Below are positions 12,279 through 24,300 of a stretch of DNA of 64,000 nt, piece by piece (within the stretch, counting starts at the first letter, position 1; every line of letters begins with the position of its first letter). This DNA comes from Phallusia mammillata (lineage: Eukaryota > Chordata > Ascidiacea > Phlebobranchia > Ascidiidae). Position numbers and translations under genes: made by a program. A model generated the notes under the pieces. The model saw nothing but the letters and a program-made list of their open reading frames with translations. It ran no database searches and had not been told where the DNA came from. The DNA lies in assembly GCA_003260075.1 (NCBI GenBank), contig QLIY01000035.1, positions 220,384 through 284,383 of the forward strand, written 5' to 3'.

Positions 12279-12836
12279 GTGTAGCTGCACTTGAATTTTG
12301 TTCAGATTATTAACTATTTTCTGACAACAGAAGAAAACATAAAATTTGTGTTTATGTTGAAATAAATACAATCTTGAAGATCAACAGCAATACAATTATT
12401 AAAAGCTTTAGTACAGATATAAAATGTGCAGTAAAATATATAGGACTACATAGGTAAACCAAACAAATCAACACTTATATGGCAGCTTAGGCACAAAAAC
12501 AAGTTTACATGCTGAGGAAACGAGTTGCTTTAAATTAACATTTTAAAGGGCGATTGCACACCAACATGTCACAATTGCACAGGTCAGTACAAACTAATGG
12601 ATGTACTGTTTTAACACATTATACTTTTCGTTATCATAACTGACAGAAACAGCAAAGGGGGGGGGGTGCACAAAACAAGTTTACATGCTGAGGAAATGAG
12701 TTGCTTTAATTAAACTAACATTTTAGAGGACGATTGCACACCAACATGTCACAATTGCACAGGTCAGTATAAACTAATGGATATACTGTTTTAACACATA
12801 CTTTTCGTTATCACAACTGACAGAAACAGCACAGTT
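12279..12836. other. Convergent intergenic region PIG-V / TBC1D24-like with doublet
   Basis: Holds the PIG-V polyadenylation hexamer (12361-12366) and a doublet, 12491-12656 with 12667-12832, split by a 10-G run at 12657-12666. The copies differ by several substitutions and small indels, as two alleles would. No gene is seen. Confidence 0.7.
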
Positions 12837-14669
12837 CTAGACACCTGTGTCAAACCCAAATACTTCCACTACTGAACATGTAAAATTCTCCCCGGGCAAA
12901 AGAGGCTTATTATTGAAAGTTGTGCAATGATTTGAAAACCCATTCTTCAACGCACTGTCTATAAACAAACCATAGCTTCCACCCCCTCCACCAACCATAA
13001 TGCCTCTTGAATCTGCCATCATAAACAAATCACCTTTAGGTTGTGTAACTTCTGGTTTGTTATTAGGGGGAGGTGTGTGCAAGCAGGAACTTCCAACAAG
13101 TGGTGGCAACGAAACAGGGTCAGATATTCGAATTGCTGGTGAGGAAGTATTTCTTGTGTCACGATGTATTGGTGGAAGGGTAACAGACCATCCATCTTTT
13201 GAAGTCCCAGTTGGGGGTTTTACTGGTGGCAAGACCTTATCATTTTTATTCAAAGACACATTTTGGTTGGCTGCAGCATTTGTGTTGTCCTTCGAACCTG
13301 TAATTTCAACCCACCTACAAACTTTTGTTTCTGGAAGGAGGGAAAATATAAATGTTTCTCCAGTGCCAAAAAATCCACAGTCATCTTTTCTTTCAATCCA
13401 CGCAGATGGTAGATACGCCCCAATAACTTCATCATTAAGGGTTTTTATCAGTAGTATAGTTGGTTCATGCTCTTCAATGCAAGAAAAAAAGGTTTGTATA
13501 TTGTAACCATTGTTTTCAGTAGAAAAAAGAAGTTTAGGTTTGTTCAAGGCTTCAGTCTCCGGAATCCAGCAATATAAAGTTGAAAGCAAGGATTCATTGA
13601 CAATATTTGAAGTAACCTCCTTCACCACAGACAGATAATCCCATGGATTCCGATGATACACTGTTACATCAGAATCCAGCTGCTTGTGAGTCAAGGACAT
13701 TTGAATTTTTTGGTGCATCTTTTTTATTTCCTTGCTTGATGGAAGCTTGAAACTAAAAGCTTTTCTAAACAACAGGGGTGTGCTGACTTTGGTATCAATT
13801 ATTTGGCAGAACTCAAATACAGCACTTGCAATATCCGATGGATCTGATATGCCAACTTTTCTGTAAAACTTTAGAATGGCCAAAGCTACCCGATAAAGTG
13901 CTTTGTATCCTTCTAACAAGTACATGTCAAAAAGTATGACTATAGTTTTAAATGGAAGGCCAAGGAATAGACACTTGATCCATTGATTATACACACTTTC
14001 TGGATCAGATGTCAAGTTCAAAAGGCTCTTATGAGATGTGGATGCATAACGTTGACTTAATTCTTTGAGAAGTAGAGCTGATGCCATTGACTCTTGTTTG
14101 GTCTGGTCAAGGTAGTGTACAGATTTGGAATTGGAAAACATCAAGTGACAAGCATGACCAAACACCTGACTGGGGCTGTCATCATAATGCAAAAGCAAAC
14201 TAATAATAAACGGCAAAATTGGACTAAAGGATATATGTGGAAAATGGAATCCAATACAAGCCAGTAATTTTTTAGCTTCACATACACCAATGTTGTTGAG
14301 GTAATAAACAGGGAATTCATTTGTTACATCAACATACCTCGGTAGTGGAATGGAGCTTGTTTTATCATGTAAACTGTTTTCAGCAACAAAATCTGTGTAC
14401 ATTTGTTCGTTAAACATAGAGGTGCTGCATTCCACCCGTTTTGCAAGGGTTTTGAAAAGCACTGACCTAATATCGTGTCCGACAGGAAACAGCTTTTCAC
14501 GAAGGTAAGTTTTCATTGCTCGCTTGTTTTGACTGGAAGGCAATGTTATGACTTTGGTAACGGTTCCTGGAGAAGCAGGTCTGTGCTTTCCGCTTACAAG
14601 GTCACTAATTTTCTCTTCGTCCACAAATTTGGAAAAAGGTGAAATAATGTCTCCTGCTCCATTTTGCAT
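12837..14669 (-). CDS. TBC1D24: TBC1D24-like protein (TBC + TLDc), single exon
   Basis: TBC1D24 links membrane traffic (ARF6/Rab partners) with oxidative-stress resistance in neurons. One uninterrupted frame encodes 610 residues (human 559). An atypical TBC domain occupies roughly residues 50-280 and lacks the usual catalytic Arg/Gln fingers as far as I can see. A TLDc domain fills the C-terminal half: YNIQTFFSCIEEHEPTILLI, EVIGAYLPSAW, FGTGETFIFSL, and near the end VGGGGGSYGLFIDSAL and CTTFNNKPLL. A low-complexity Pro/Ser/Asn segment of about 90 residues is inserted within the TLDc domain between the FGTGETF strand and the GGGGG motif, which accounts for much of the extra length. The start is the first ATG of the frame. 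It is divergent from MYO9 (1.7 kb). Confidence 0.87.
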   Translation of the reverse strand: MQNGAGDIISPFSKFVDEEKISDLVSGKHRPASPGTVTKVITLPSSQNKRAMKTYLREKLFPVGHDIRSVLFKTLAKRVECSTSMFNEQMYTDFVAENSLHDKTSSIPLPRYVDVTNEFPVYYLNNIGVCEAKKLLACIGFHFPHISFSPILPFIISLLLHYDDSPSQVFGHACHLMFSNSKSVHYLDQTKQESMASALLLKELSQRYASTSHKSLLNLTSDPESVYNQWIKCLFLGLPFKTIVILFDMYLLEGYKALYRVALAILKFYRKVGISDPSDIASAVFEFCQIIDTKVSTPLLFRKAFSFKLPSSKEIKKMHQKIQMSLTHKQLDSDVTVYHRNPWDYLSVVKEVTSNIVNESLLSTLYCWIPETEALNKPKLLFSTENNGYNIQTFFSCIEEHEPTILLIKTLNDEVIGAYLPSAWIERKDDCGFFGTGETFIFSLLPETKVCRWVEITGSKDNTNAAANQNVSLNKNDKVLPPVKPPTGTSKDGWSVTLPPIHRDTRNTSSPAIRISDPVSLPPLVGSSCLHTPPPNNKPEVTQPKGDLFMMADSRGIMVGGGGGSYGLFIDSALKNGFSNHCTTFNNKPLLPGENFTCSVVEVFGFDTGV

Positions 14670-15337
14670 TTTTAATATTCTTTAACTGCCGTAAAACCAA
14701 AGAAAATATAAAAATATGCTGCAGCCTAATTGTTTGTCAACATGCAAACAACTCCTCTTGTGACCAATTCATAGAAACAATATTACCACTTATAAAATAG
14801 AAATATCGAAATCCTCTGCAAAAACAAACAGAAGAAAATTTCAGCACAAATATATAGAATAGCTGAAAAAACATGCTAATTTTCTTAGCAATAGCAAAAT
14901 CATCAATAGGTCAAAAAAGTATACCGTGGTCCATTTAAAACAAAATTTAAAGTCTTCTCCGTACAGGCTTCCGAGTCATCTAATTTTAAAATTAAAGTGC
15001 ATTGAAAATTACGCTCAATATTATTGTACAACAAATAGGAAACCTGCAAGAAATGGCAAGAATCGTTTAATGGACAGACGAAAACATAAAAACAATATTG
15101 GAAAAGATGTAAAAATCAGTAAACCATGACTCGCGGTTGGGAGAAAACGTGTGCAACAAAGCGTGTCAGATTAAGCTTCTTCCTAGAGATTATCTAGAAT
15201 AGGTTGACAAACATTTTCGTTTTTCGACATTTGAAAGGTTAAAATATGGTGTTTTACTGCTTGTGCAGCGCGTTTGTTATGTTGAATAAGTTGTATATAT
15301 TAACTGTATTAACTGTGCAGTTAATACAGTTAATATA

Positions 15338-15434
<97 letters not shown>

Positions 15435-16392
15435 TTTAGATATTTTGCTAACTTTTAGCTTTCATTTTGTTTTAAAGAAAGTATTTACTTTTTTACAAAA
15501 AACGACAAACATTTGATAATGCCAAACATTAACTTGACGATAAAACATAAGTTTATCATAATTTTTTTACATTACCCTTTTGTGTACCAGTTTATTATTT
15601 ATGTATTATGAATAAGGTTGAAGGAATTGTCAAATCTTGTAGTTACAATACAGTAACCATGCAAGCTGATGTCAAGGTTTTATTGCAGTATTTCACCTAA
15701 AATTGTAATGTTTTCCATGTGTAAGTGTAATGTCATAACAGACTACAGGAAGCAGCATGTGTAACAGGCCAACAGGGTGTGGTGGCCGACAGAAAAATAA
15801 ACAAATTACTCAAGAAGAGTCGCATTTGATCAACGTCAGTTAAATTATTTATTTACATACAGAAATATTAGTATACCATGTGGTTTCAAAAGGGTTCAAC
15901 TCTTTTTTAGCTAAAGGAGCTTAAAACTTGAGTATTCCCCCATCCTGTCTTAAAAATGCAATTGCCCTCCTGCAAGACATATGTCCCACTTTGGAAAACA
16001 CTGGTCAATAGGCAAAACGATTTAGCAGACATATTGTAAACACGCCTAATTTTCACCACATATGGTGTGTTGTATTAACTATGATTTTGTGGATGACAAA
16101 AGCATGTGACATGAGTAAATAGTTGTTTAAACAGGGAGGTTGACAAAAGTTATATTTCTGATATTTTTTGCACAGTATTTCAAACTGATTACTATGTTTT
16201 ATCATTTATGTTTGCAAAAATTCATGTTCAGTTTTGTTAATACTAACATTACTCTATCATATTTAATCGTTTGCAGATTTCCTGCATAGGATATGCTATG
16301 TAAAGCTTTATCATTCGCAAACAACAATCCACCAAAGAGTGGTAACCAATGGTGCTAGAAACTGATATGCATTGAAATAACACAAAACTTCC
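14670..16392. other. TBC1D24-like / MYO9 divergent region with palindrome and 96-G run
   Basis: Presumed promoter region and 5' UTRs of both genes. It contains a near-perfect palindrome (15296-15337) joined directly to a 96-base G run (15338-15433). No further coding sequence is recognised. Confidence 0.5.
15296..15433. repeat. 20-nt-arm palindrome abutting a 96-nt poly-G
   Basis: The arm at 15296-15315 and its exact complement at 15318-15337 are separated by two bases. The G run starts at the very next base (15338) and runs to 15433. The hairpin would be hard to sequence through, which fits a gap at this point. Confidence 0.85.
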
Positions 16393-18299
16393 ATGATGGG
16401 TACGGAACAAAAATATGCAATTCATGTTCATCCTGACATTGTGACTGGGACCTGCTCAGTTGAGACAGTGATGTCCACCAAACATACAACATCAGCTGAA
16501 GTTGTTGATGAGGTGTTATCTCGCCTCCACAATGAAGAAGGCAAGTCCTACGTTTTAGTGGAAATGCATCAGCAACGAGGTGAAGAATCTGTTTTGGCAA
16601 GTACAGATTTTCCTGTGCAGCGGATGTTACTGTGGCCAAGACAGTTTCAGCACTTCTACAAGTTTGTGTTGCGACAAACCAACAAAGATGGGATTGTTCT
16701 GTACAAAGGTGCTACAAAGTGGCAGGCAAAAGTGAACAAAGAATCGGAGCAAAGGAATATGGTTGAAAAAGGATTTTTATCTCCATCCGAACTCATGCAA
16801 GATGACACCTCTGACCTTTGCATGTTGTCTGAGTTGACACAGAAGCAACTTATGGATGTACTTAAGTCTCGATTTAAAGAGGACAAAATATACACATACA
16901 GTGGTGAAATTCTCATCTCCATAAATCCTTACAAGTTCCTTGCTATTTATAACCCCAAATATATGACCATGTATCAAAGTCGTAAGCGTGAAGATCTGGA
17001 CCCACACATCTATGCAGTGGCTGACTCAGCATTCACTAGAATGGTGGAAGACAAACAGAACCAGTGTGTTGTAATTACTGGAAAATCAGGTTCAGGCAAA
17101 ACACAAGCAACCCACTTTTTAGTTCATCACACACTGGCTTTGTGCCAAAAAAGCTACATGACTGGTGTTGAACACATGTTGGTGGGATGTGTGCCTGTTT
17201 TAGAGGTAAGATGGTATAACAAAAGTTTATCAATCCTTAAACGCATTGTCAAAATATGCAATAGCAGGCTTTGTTTGTTTATTTTAAGTTCACTTGGTAT
17301 TGTACATATTGTACCAGCAATCTAAAATATACAAATGCATAAAGCTTGTTGCAACAACATATGCTGCCACTGCAATAAACATATATTTTGCAAATTTATT
17401 GCATTTAAAGAAGGTTAGTGTACCCCCATCTGATTGTTTGTGTATTATAACTCCGAAAACCCAATGCAACTGCTAACATGTTGTTATTTCAGTTACCGTA
17501 TTTTACGGACCATAAAGCGCACCCGATTATAAGGCGCAGGGGGGGGGGAATTTAGGAAATTTATTGCATTTGAAGAAGGTTAGTGTACCCCCAACTGATT
17601 GTTTGTGTTTTAAAACTCTGAAAAAGCCAATGCAACTGGTAACATGTTGTTATTTCAGTTAGTTGGAAAAACTAAAACCTTTTATGACTTGGCAAATAAA
17701 GTTTTGTTTGTTGAAACTTACAGGCACTTGGAAATGCACAAACTGAACACAACAGGGGGGGGGGTTGGAAAAACTAAAACCTTTTATGACTTGGCAAATA
17801 AAGTTTAATTTGTTGAAACTTACAGGCACTTGGAAATGCACAAACTGAACACAACAACAACAGCAGCAGATTTGGAAAATTTCTTAGAATTTATTTTTAT
17901 GAAAGCGGTCTTCTGTCTGGGTAAGGATATTTTATTCCTACATAACACGTTTGCATATTTGACATTTTATTCTCTGTTTTAAGTGCTGACATCCAAACAT
18001 ACTTGTTGGAAAAATCAAGATTAGTTCACCAAGGAATAAATGAAAGGTAAATATGCTCAATCATTAAACTATAATTTCTAGTTTCCTGGGTTGGGTATTT
18101 GTTCAATTTTTTTTTCCAAGGCTAATATCAGTAAAACAACTATAACACTTGTACCAGGTTTAATAAAACAGTTACTCACAAGTATATGGTATATTTTCAC
18201 ATACATATGTTACCTGTCAGTGTTAAGCTGGTGACATTTCCAGTGCTTATACTCCTTGCATAGGTCAAGGACTAATCCCTGTTTATAGTTTTTTATGCT

Positions 18300-18351
<52 letters not shown>

Positions 18352-21300
18352 CGTGTTTTTGTACTATTCGCCTAGTGAGATTAGAGATATACCTCACTGA
18401 CATGTGTTTACAGTTGTAGACAAGTTGCGCCTATATCCACCCTGTGTTGGTGTTTGGTCAATGTGACAGAACTTTATTATTGTGTTCCACCATCAGCACA
18501 GTAAAATTCATTGTGGTGATAATCTTACTTTTGGTCGCTTTGTTTGCACTTCAATGTGTAAAGACTATTGCCAACCGTTGATTGATTTTCAGTGAGGCAT
18601 AGCGACCTATTCTTAGGTGATATGCACTGTTGCGGATAATTTATTGCGCCACAAGCTTTCACTATAAAACAGGCCCCAGAAAACTTGTTATGTTTTGCAA
18701 AATTGATTTAATAATTGAAAAAACTATTGTTTTGCCATGTTAAAAAAAATTAAAACCAAAGTTAGCAACAGAAAAGTTGTTTGGTCCAGAAATTTCACTG
18801 TGTTATTGCTCTGTAATTGTTCCATGGAGTTGGCAGTGCAAGATATCAACATACGCTCGGTTTTTATTGTTCCCACTTGAGCACTCACCACTTCACACTT
18901 GGCCAGCCATGCATCCACCCTTTTTATTTTCCCCACCACTTTATGATATCCCTCATGTTTTACTATTTACACAACCCCAGGTTTGTGTTTGGACACTTGA
19001 AAGTCACTTTACTTTCAAAGAAGCTGTTCTGCCAAAATAGTTCCTCCAAAAGATTAAAATGCAATTTGTGGCCCAACATGGTAATTGTGTGTTTATCTGT
19101 TGTTGGCAAATCTCAGTGGGCTTTGACTTGTCTGGTTTCCTGGATATTCTAATTCCCATAGATGGTATTCAATGACAATGCCCAAGACATGAAGATTGCC
19201 ATATATGTTGTGTGCTACAGGAAGATACAATTTCTTTTCATGATATTGCCAAATACACTTTTACCCAGTGTAACCTGATCTTGATTCAGATACATTCAAT
19301 AGGGTGCATCAAAACACAATGCTAAAATGAATTGCATTTGGTCCAATGCTACAGTTTGTACTTGTAGTTCACACTAATGTCATACTAGCCCCCTGTGTTT
19401 GTGTTGCATTGTTTTAAATTGCCCTGGGTAAATATCATTCAAGTTGTGCTTGTTAGACCATCTAGCATTTACATGCTGCCTTGTGTTTTATGTTACAGAA
19501 ACTTTCACATCTTCTACTACATGTTGTGTGGTGCAAGTGATGAAGATTTAAAGGAATTTCACCTTTCAAACAATGCCAGATACAACTACATACAGGTGCA
19601 AAATTGTGTTTACTTGCACTGTGGTTGAGTGCAAACAATGTGGTGCTTATCAAGTAATCAATGATTTATTAAAACCCTAATGGTAAAATATTTTAAATCT
19701 ACCAGAATTAATATAACTTACACAAAAAACGGTTTCAAAACTATATAGCATTTCTATTTATATCTACTAGTATTTGTTACAAGTTACCTAATGGTCTATT
19801 TTTTTACTTTTGTATCATTTGTTGATTAAAACTGTGCTGAGTTGGCCTTTATTGTGCAAAGGTATTTACGAGTTGTTAAAGTTTTGTGTTTGTTCAGAGT
19901 AACATGATGACCCATGCAGAAGCTGTTGCAGAACTTGAACGGCTAAAACAAGCTATGGAAGTTGTGGGATTCTTTGCTGGTGCTCAAAAAAATATTTTTA
20001 AACTCATCGCAGCTATACTGCTTCTTGGCAATGTCACTTTCAAAGTGGTAAGTTTATGTTCAACAATGCCCTGAAATCCTCCATCCTGTAATGATAGAAA
20101 TATATGATTCATTTTAACATACATGGATTTAGTGACTTGGTTGTTAAGCTAACAGTGATGTTGTGTTTTAGAAAAAGGGCCGTGAAGAAGCTTTGGAAAT
20201 AGAAAATGAGACTTACTTGGATAGTGTGAGCAATCTACTTGCACTTGAACCAAGTTTTGTGAAGAAATGTCTTCTCACTAGGAAGGCTAGAGCGGGTGCT
20301 GGAGAAAGATTTATCCTTGATCTAAAGCTAAATGAGGTTTGTTTAATCTTCCCAAAATAAAACTACATTTTATGACGATGAATAAACATGACTCAAAGTT
20401 TAGTATTTTTGTGAGCATTTTAAAGGTTTTTAAAGCAGTTTAAGCAAAAGCTGAACAACAATATGTTACCCACTGTAGTAAATCTTTCATTCCCTATATT
20501 TAACGAATACATATCTGTCTATATGTACACAGTGTTGTAACCGCCCTCTTGAACATCTTCTGATTTCCTAAAGCAAATAGAAGGCGGAAAATGATTCAGC
20601 ATTTGAAATGTTTCAACTCTGCTATGCAAATATTTATGTTACAGGCACAAGCAACAAGAGATGCTATGGCCAAAGCCCTCTACCAAAGTCTGTTTGATTG
20701 GGCGGTTAACAGCATAAATATGGCTTTGGCTCAAAGAACCAGAGACAGCAAACTACGGGCCCAGGTATATTTTACATTTCTAGTTAAAGCTAGGAAACAA
20801 AATTTCCATTATGGTTCCTATGTGGTAATGTGTCCCCTGCGAGTATCATTTATTGTTCTAAAGTGGGGAAATGGAAACGGACATATAATTTCCATTTCCA
20901 TGTAGGAAACATGTAACCCTTCTCAATCGATTAACATGCAAGTTCAATTTAGTATTGTATGATAGAAATAATTAATTTCCCCTCTTCATTTTGTAAATGC
21001 AAATCAATATGTTTCTTTGGTGTACTTTGTTGCTTAATAAAAGCGAAAAAGATGACTGGATAAAATCTTAAAACCATAAGTTTGATTATGGTAGCTCTAG
21101 TTTTTTAGCACCTATGTGTAAAGTAGATGCTGTCTGTATGAAGCCATTTGCAAACATGTGCTGCTCATGAATGTCTAGTAAATCACTACTCACATACAAT
21201 ATATGTTTGGACAAACTGTGAGATAATGTCTGCTATTGTCAGTAGACATTTTTGTTTTCCCCATTTTATTGTGTGAAACATTGCACTTGTTTGTGTGATG

Positions 21301-24300
21301 TAATCTCTTTGTATTGAACCCAATGGTAAAACTAAGTGCATTGATCAAATAATAAATTCATAAGTGATATCACATCAAGGAAGTGTGAAGTTCAAAATTG
21401 CTCGTTTTATGAATAAATACCAAAAGCACAATGGCACCATTGGTCTACATAACTACTGACTAGCACCAGATGTATACTGATTGTGCACCTAATAAAATGC
21501 CTAATTTGGTATCAGTTAAAAAATGCGACATTAGCTATCACAAACAAACTTTGTTTTATGACACAAATTTTTGAGTTTGACCTTAATGTCTCCACCACTT
21601 TCAGTTTTTTATTTTCACATGCATAGTTTCACAAAAAGTTGCCTTATTTGTTTTCGAAGCAACCTTTAACCTGTATAATTTACAGAGTCGCTGGATCGGA
21701 TTGCTGGACATTTTTGGGTTTGAGGATTTTGTATCAAACAGCTTTGAGCAGTTTTGCATCAACTACGCAAGCGAACACTTGCAACATCACTGCATTAAAC
21801 ACACTTTCCAAGTTGAACAGGTAAAAAGTTAAACCAAAAAAACTGGGTCAATAGAAGTGGTCAAACACAGTAATCATCTAAATTGCTGGAATAAGTAGCG
21901 TCCTGTGCATGCTATATATATTGTTTGTTTTGACATATGCAATTTTATTTGTTGGAGATGAGCATTGCCCACACAAAATATCTTGTAAAATTCTGTTGTA
22001 CAGGAAATCTATAAAAGCGAGGGCCTCCAATGGAAGGAGGTGGATTATGCTGACAACTCTGGCTGTTTAGAGTTGTATGAAAAGAAGCCAACAGGATTGT
22101 TTTACTTAATTGATGAAAAGTAGGTTTATTAAGGTTAAAATATACTGGTTCTGTTGCATGCAACTGCTACGATAGTACTAGTGATCAATTTAATCTAGAA
22201 TTTCAAACCCTTTATGACCCCATATATTTAAGCACAATAGGAAGCGTTGCAATAAAAAAGTCCATAAAATATAGTAATGTATTTCCATGTGTATTTTGTT
22301 GCAACACTGTGTTTGCTTAAAATTCATAATTTGTTACATTGCATTAATAAATTTGCCAGTATTGTGTGGATGGTAATATTGCTTCAATAACGCCGTTTCC
22401 TGCTTACGAACGCTTGTCTGTGGTCACAACAATATACAACTGCATTGTATGAGACTAATTGCTACTGTGGCAATAAACATCCTTCTCTTTCCCTAGCTTT
22501 CCCGGGGCGAACAATCAGACTCTTTTGGCCCAGTTCAACCGAGTGCATAGCGCAAACCCCTACTATGAAACCACGGTTGTGAAGGAGGACGCCTTCATAA
22601 TTAAGCACTACGCCGGCAAAGTAAAGTACCAGATTAAGGTCGGTATCGTACGGACTGCAGTAAGTGGGCTTACGTCGTCGGATTAAGTTTGTTTCAACTC
22701 CAGCTTTAGGACTTACGATTTTGGTTAATTGGATGTAAACGTCGGATATGATTTCTTGCGGTCGTTTATTGCATTAATCCTTGCTGTGGTTAACCATTTT
22801 GTGCAATAAGCTATCCCTCTTTTCGGGATACTAACTAGTAATCCCCTTTCATTCCTGAATGCCATTCATTTTAGTGTTAATTTCGGGTTTTAAAAATGAA
22901 GATGTCAACACTTTTTGGTGAAATATATATATATTCCGTAAAACTATTATGTACAACGGTTGATTCTGTTTGGCCTTGGGTTTTATACACTGGGTTTGGG
23001 GGGGGGGCCAACACTTTTTGGTGAAATATAAATTCCGTAAAACTATTGTGTACAACGGTTGATTCTGTTTGGCCTTGGGTTTTATACACTGGGTTTTGAA
23101 TTATTTCGGGTTTTAATTAACGTTAGGAGTGTTTTTGCCCTGGTGAAGGCGACCTGAATAGGACGCTGAAACGTCGGTAAAACAGTGCATTTGCCAGAAA
23201 AGCATTTACTTAATATATCATGCCTGATAGCATATCATTATTTATCTCACTGTTACAAATTCTTCAAAACGTTATCCATCACTGTTAATCTTGGCATATT
23301 TCAGAACTTCCGTGAAAAGAATCACGACCAGGTTCGTGAGGACATCATTCTCATGTTGCGCACGTCACGATCCTCATTCATACAAGACGTGATAGCCAAA
23401 TCACCTGCTGCTGTGTTTCGTTGGTCGGTGCTGAGGGCAGTGGTGCGAGCTGCTAATGCATTCCGAAACAGCAAAAAGCTCATGAAGGGTAGGTTGGCCA
23501 TGAGAACGTATCTTCGGATACTATACACACATTTGTTGATGTTAAGACTTAAGAGCAATACAACGGCCGAAATTGACCTAAAACGCGAGATGTTTATTGG
23601 TAGTACTACTGATGATGGTTTGCCGCAACGCTTCAAAATATATAGCATGTCGATTTTTGTTAATTTTGATCTTTGAATTTCTCATAAGACTGTTATCTAA
23701 GTAATGGATTTAAAGTGTCCAGATAGAAACTAATTACCCAATCTAATGCCAGGCGAAAAATCTTGCACTTTAAATAACTTTTTTCTTGCTTTTTTACCAT
23801 TTTTGACAAAATAAATCATGCAAAAATTGTTAAATCATCCAAGGCATTTAATTGTTTTGTTTCTCCGAAATCGATTACCAATTGCTTTTGACTGTGATCC
23901 GTGACCAGCATTCTTACCAGAGTAGCTACGATTCCAAGAATTTCAGGCTGTTCAAAATAATGCAGCGTGTTCTTTGCAGACTCACCGAAGCATCACCTTA
24001 AAGCATTGTTGAATGCAGGGCACGATTGCAAGGATCTGCAAGCTGAATACGTGCACAGAAAGCTGTAAGTCATTTGTTGGAATTAGATTTTTACCATTAA
24101 ACCAGTGGGGGTTGCCAGACCTTTTCCTAGGTGCGAAAATGCTGAATCATTAGGGCTTTAGAACATTTATTTGCGAAAAATACCACAATGGGTGCTACAA
24201 CTGGTCGGTAACTTCAAGAAGGTGCCTTGGAAGAATAGTCACTGCATTAAAAACAATAAACTGTTTGAGTGTTTCATTGTTTTGAGTAATTTGTGTGGCG

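Noticed and set aside
13000..13506. 168-codon plus-strand ORF
   Set aside because: It is the antisense shadow of the TBC1D24-like coding exon.
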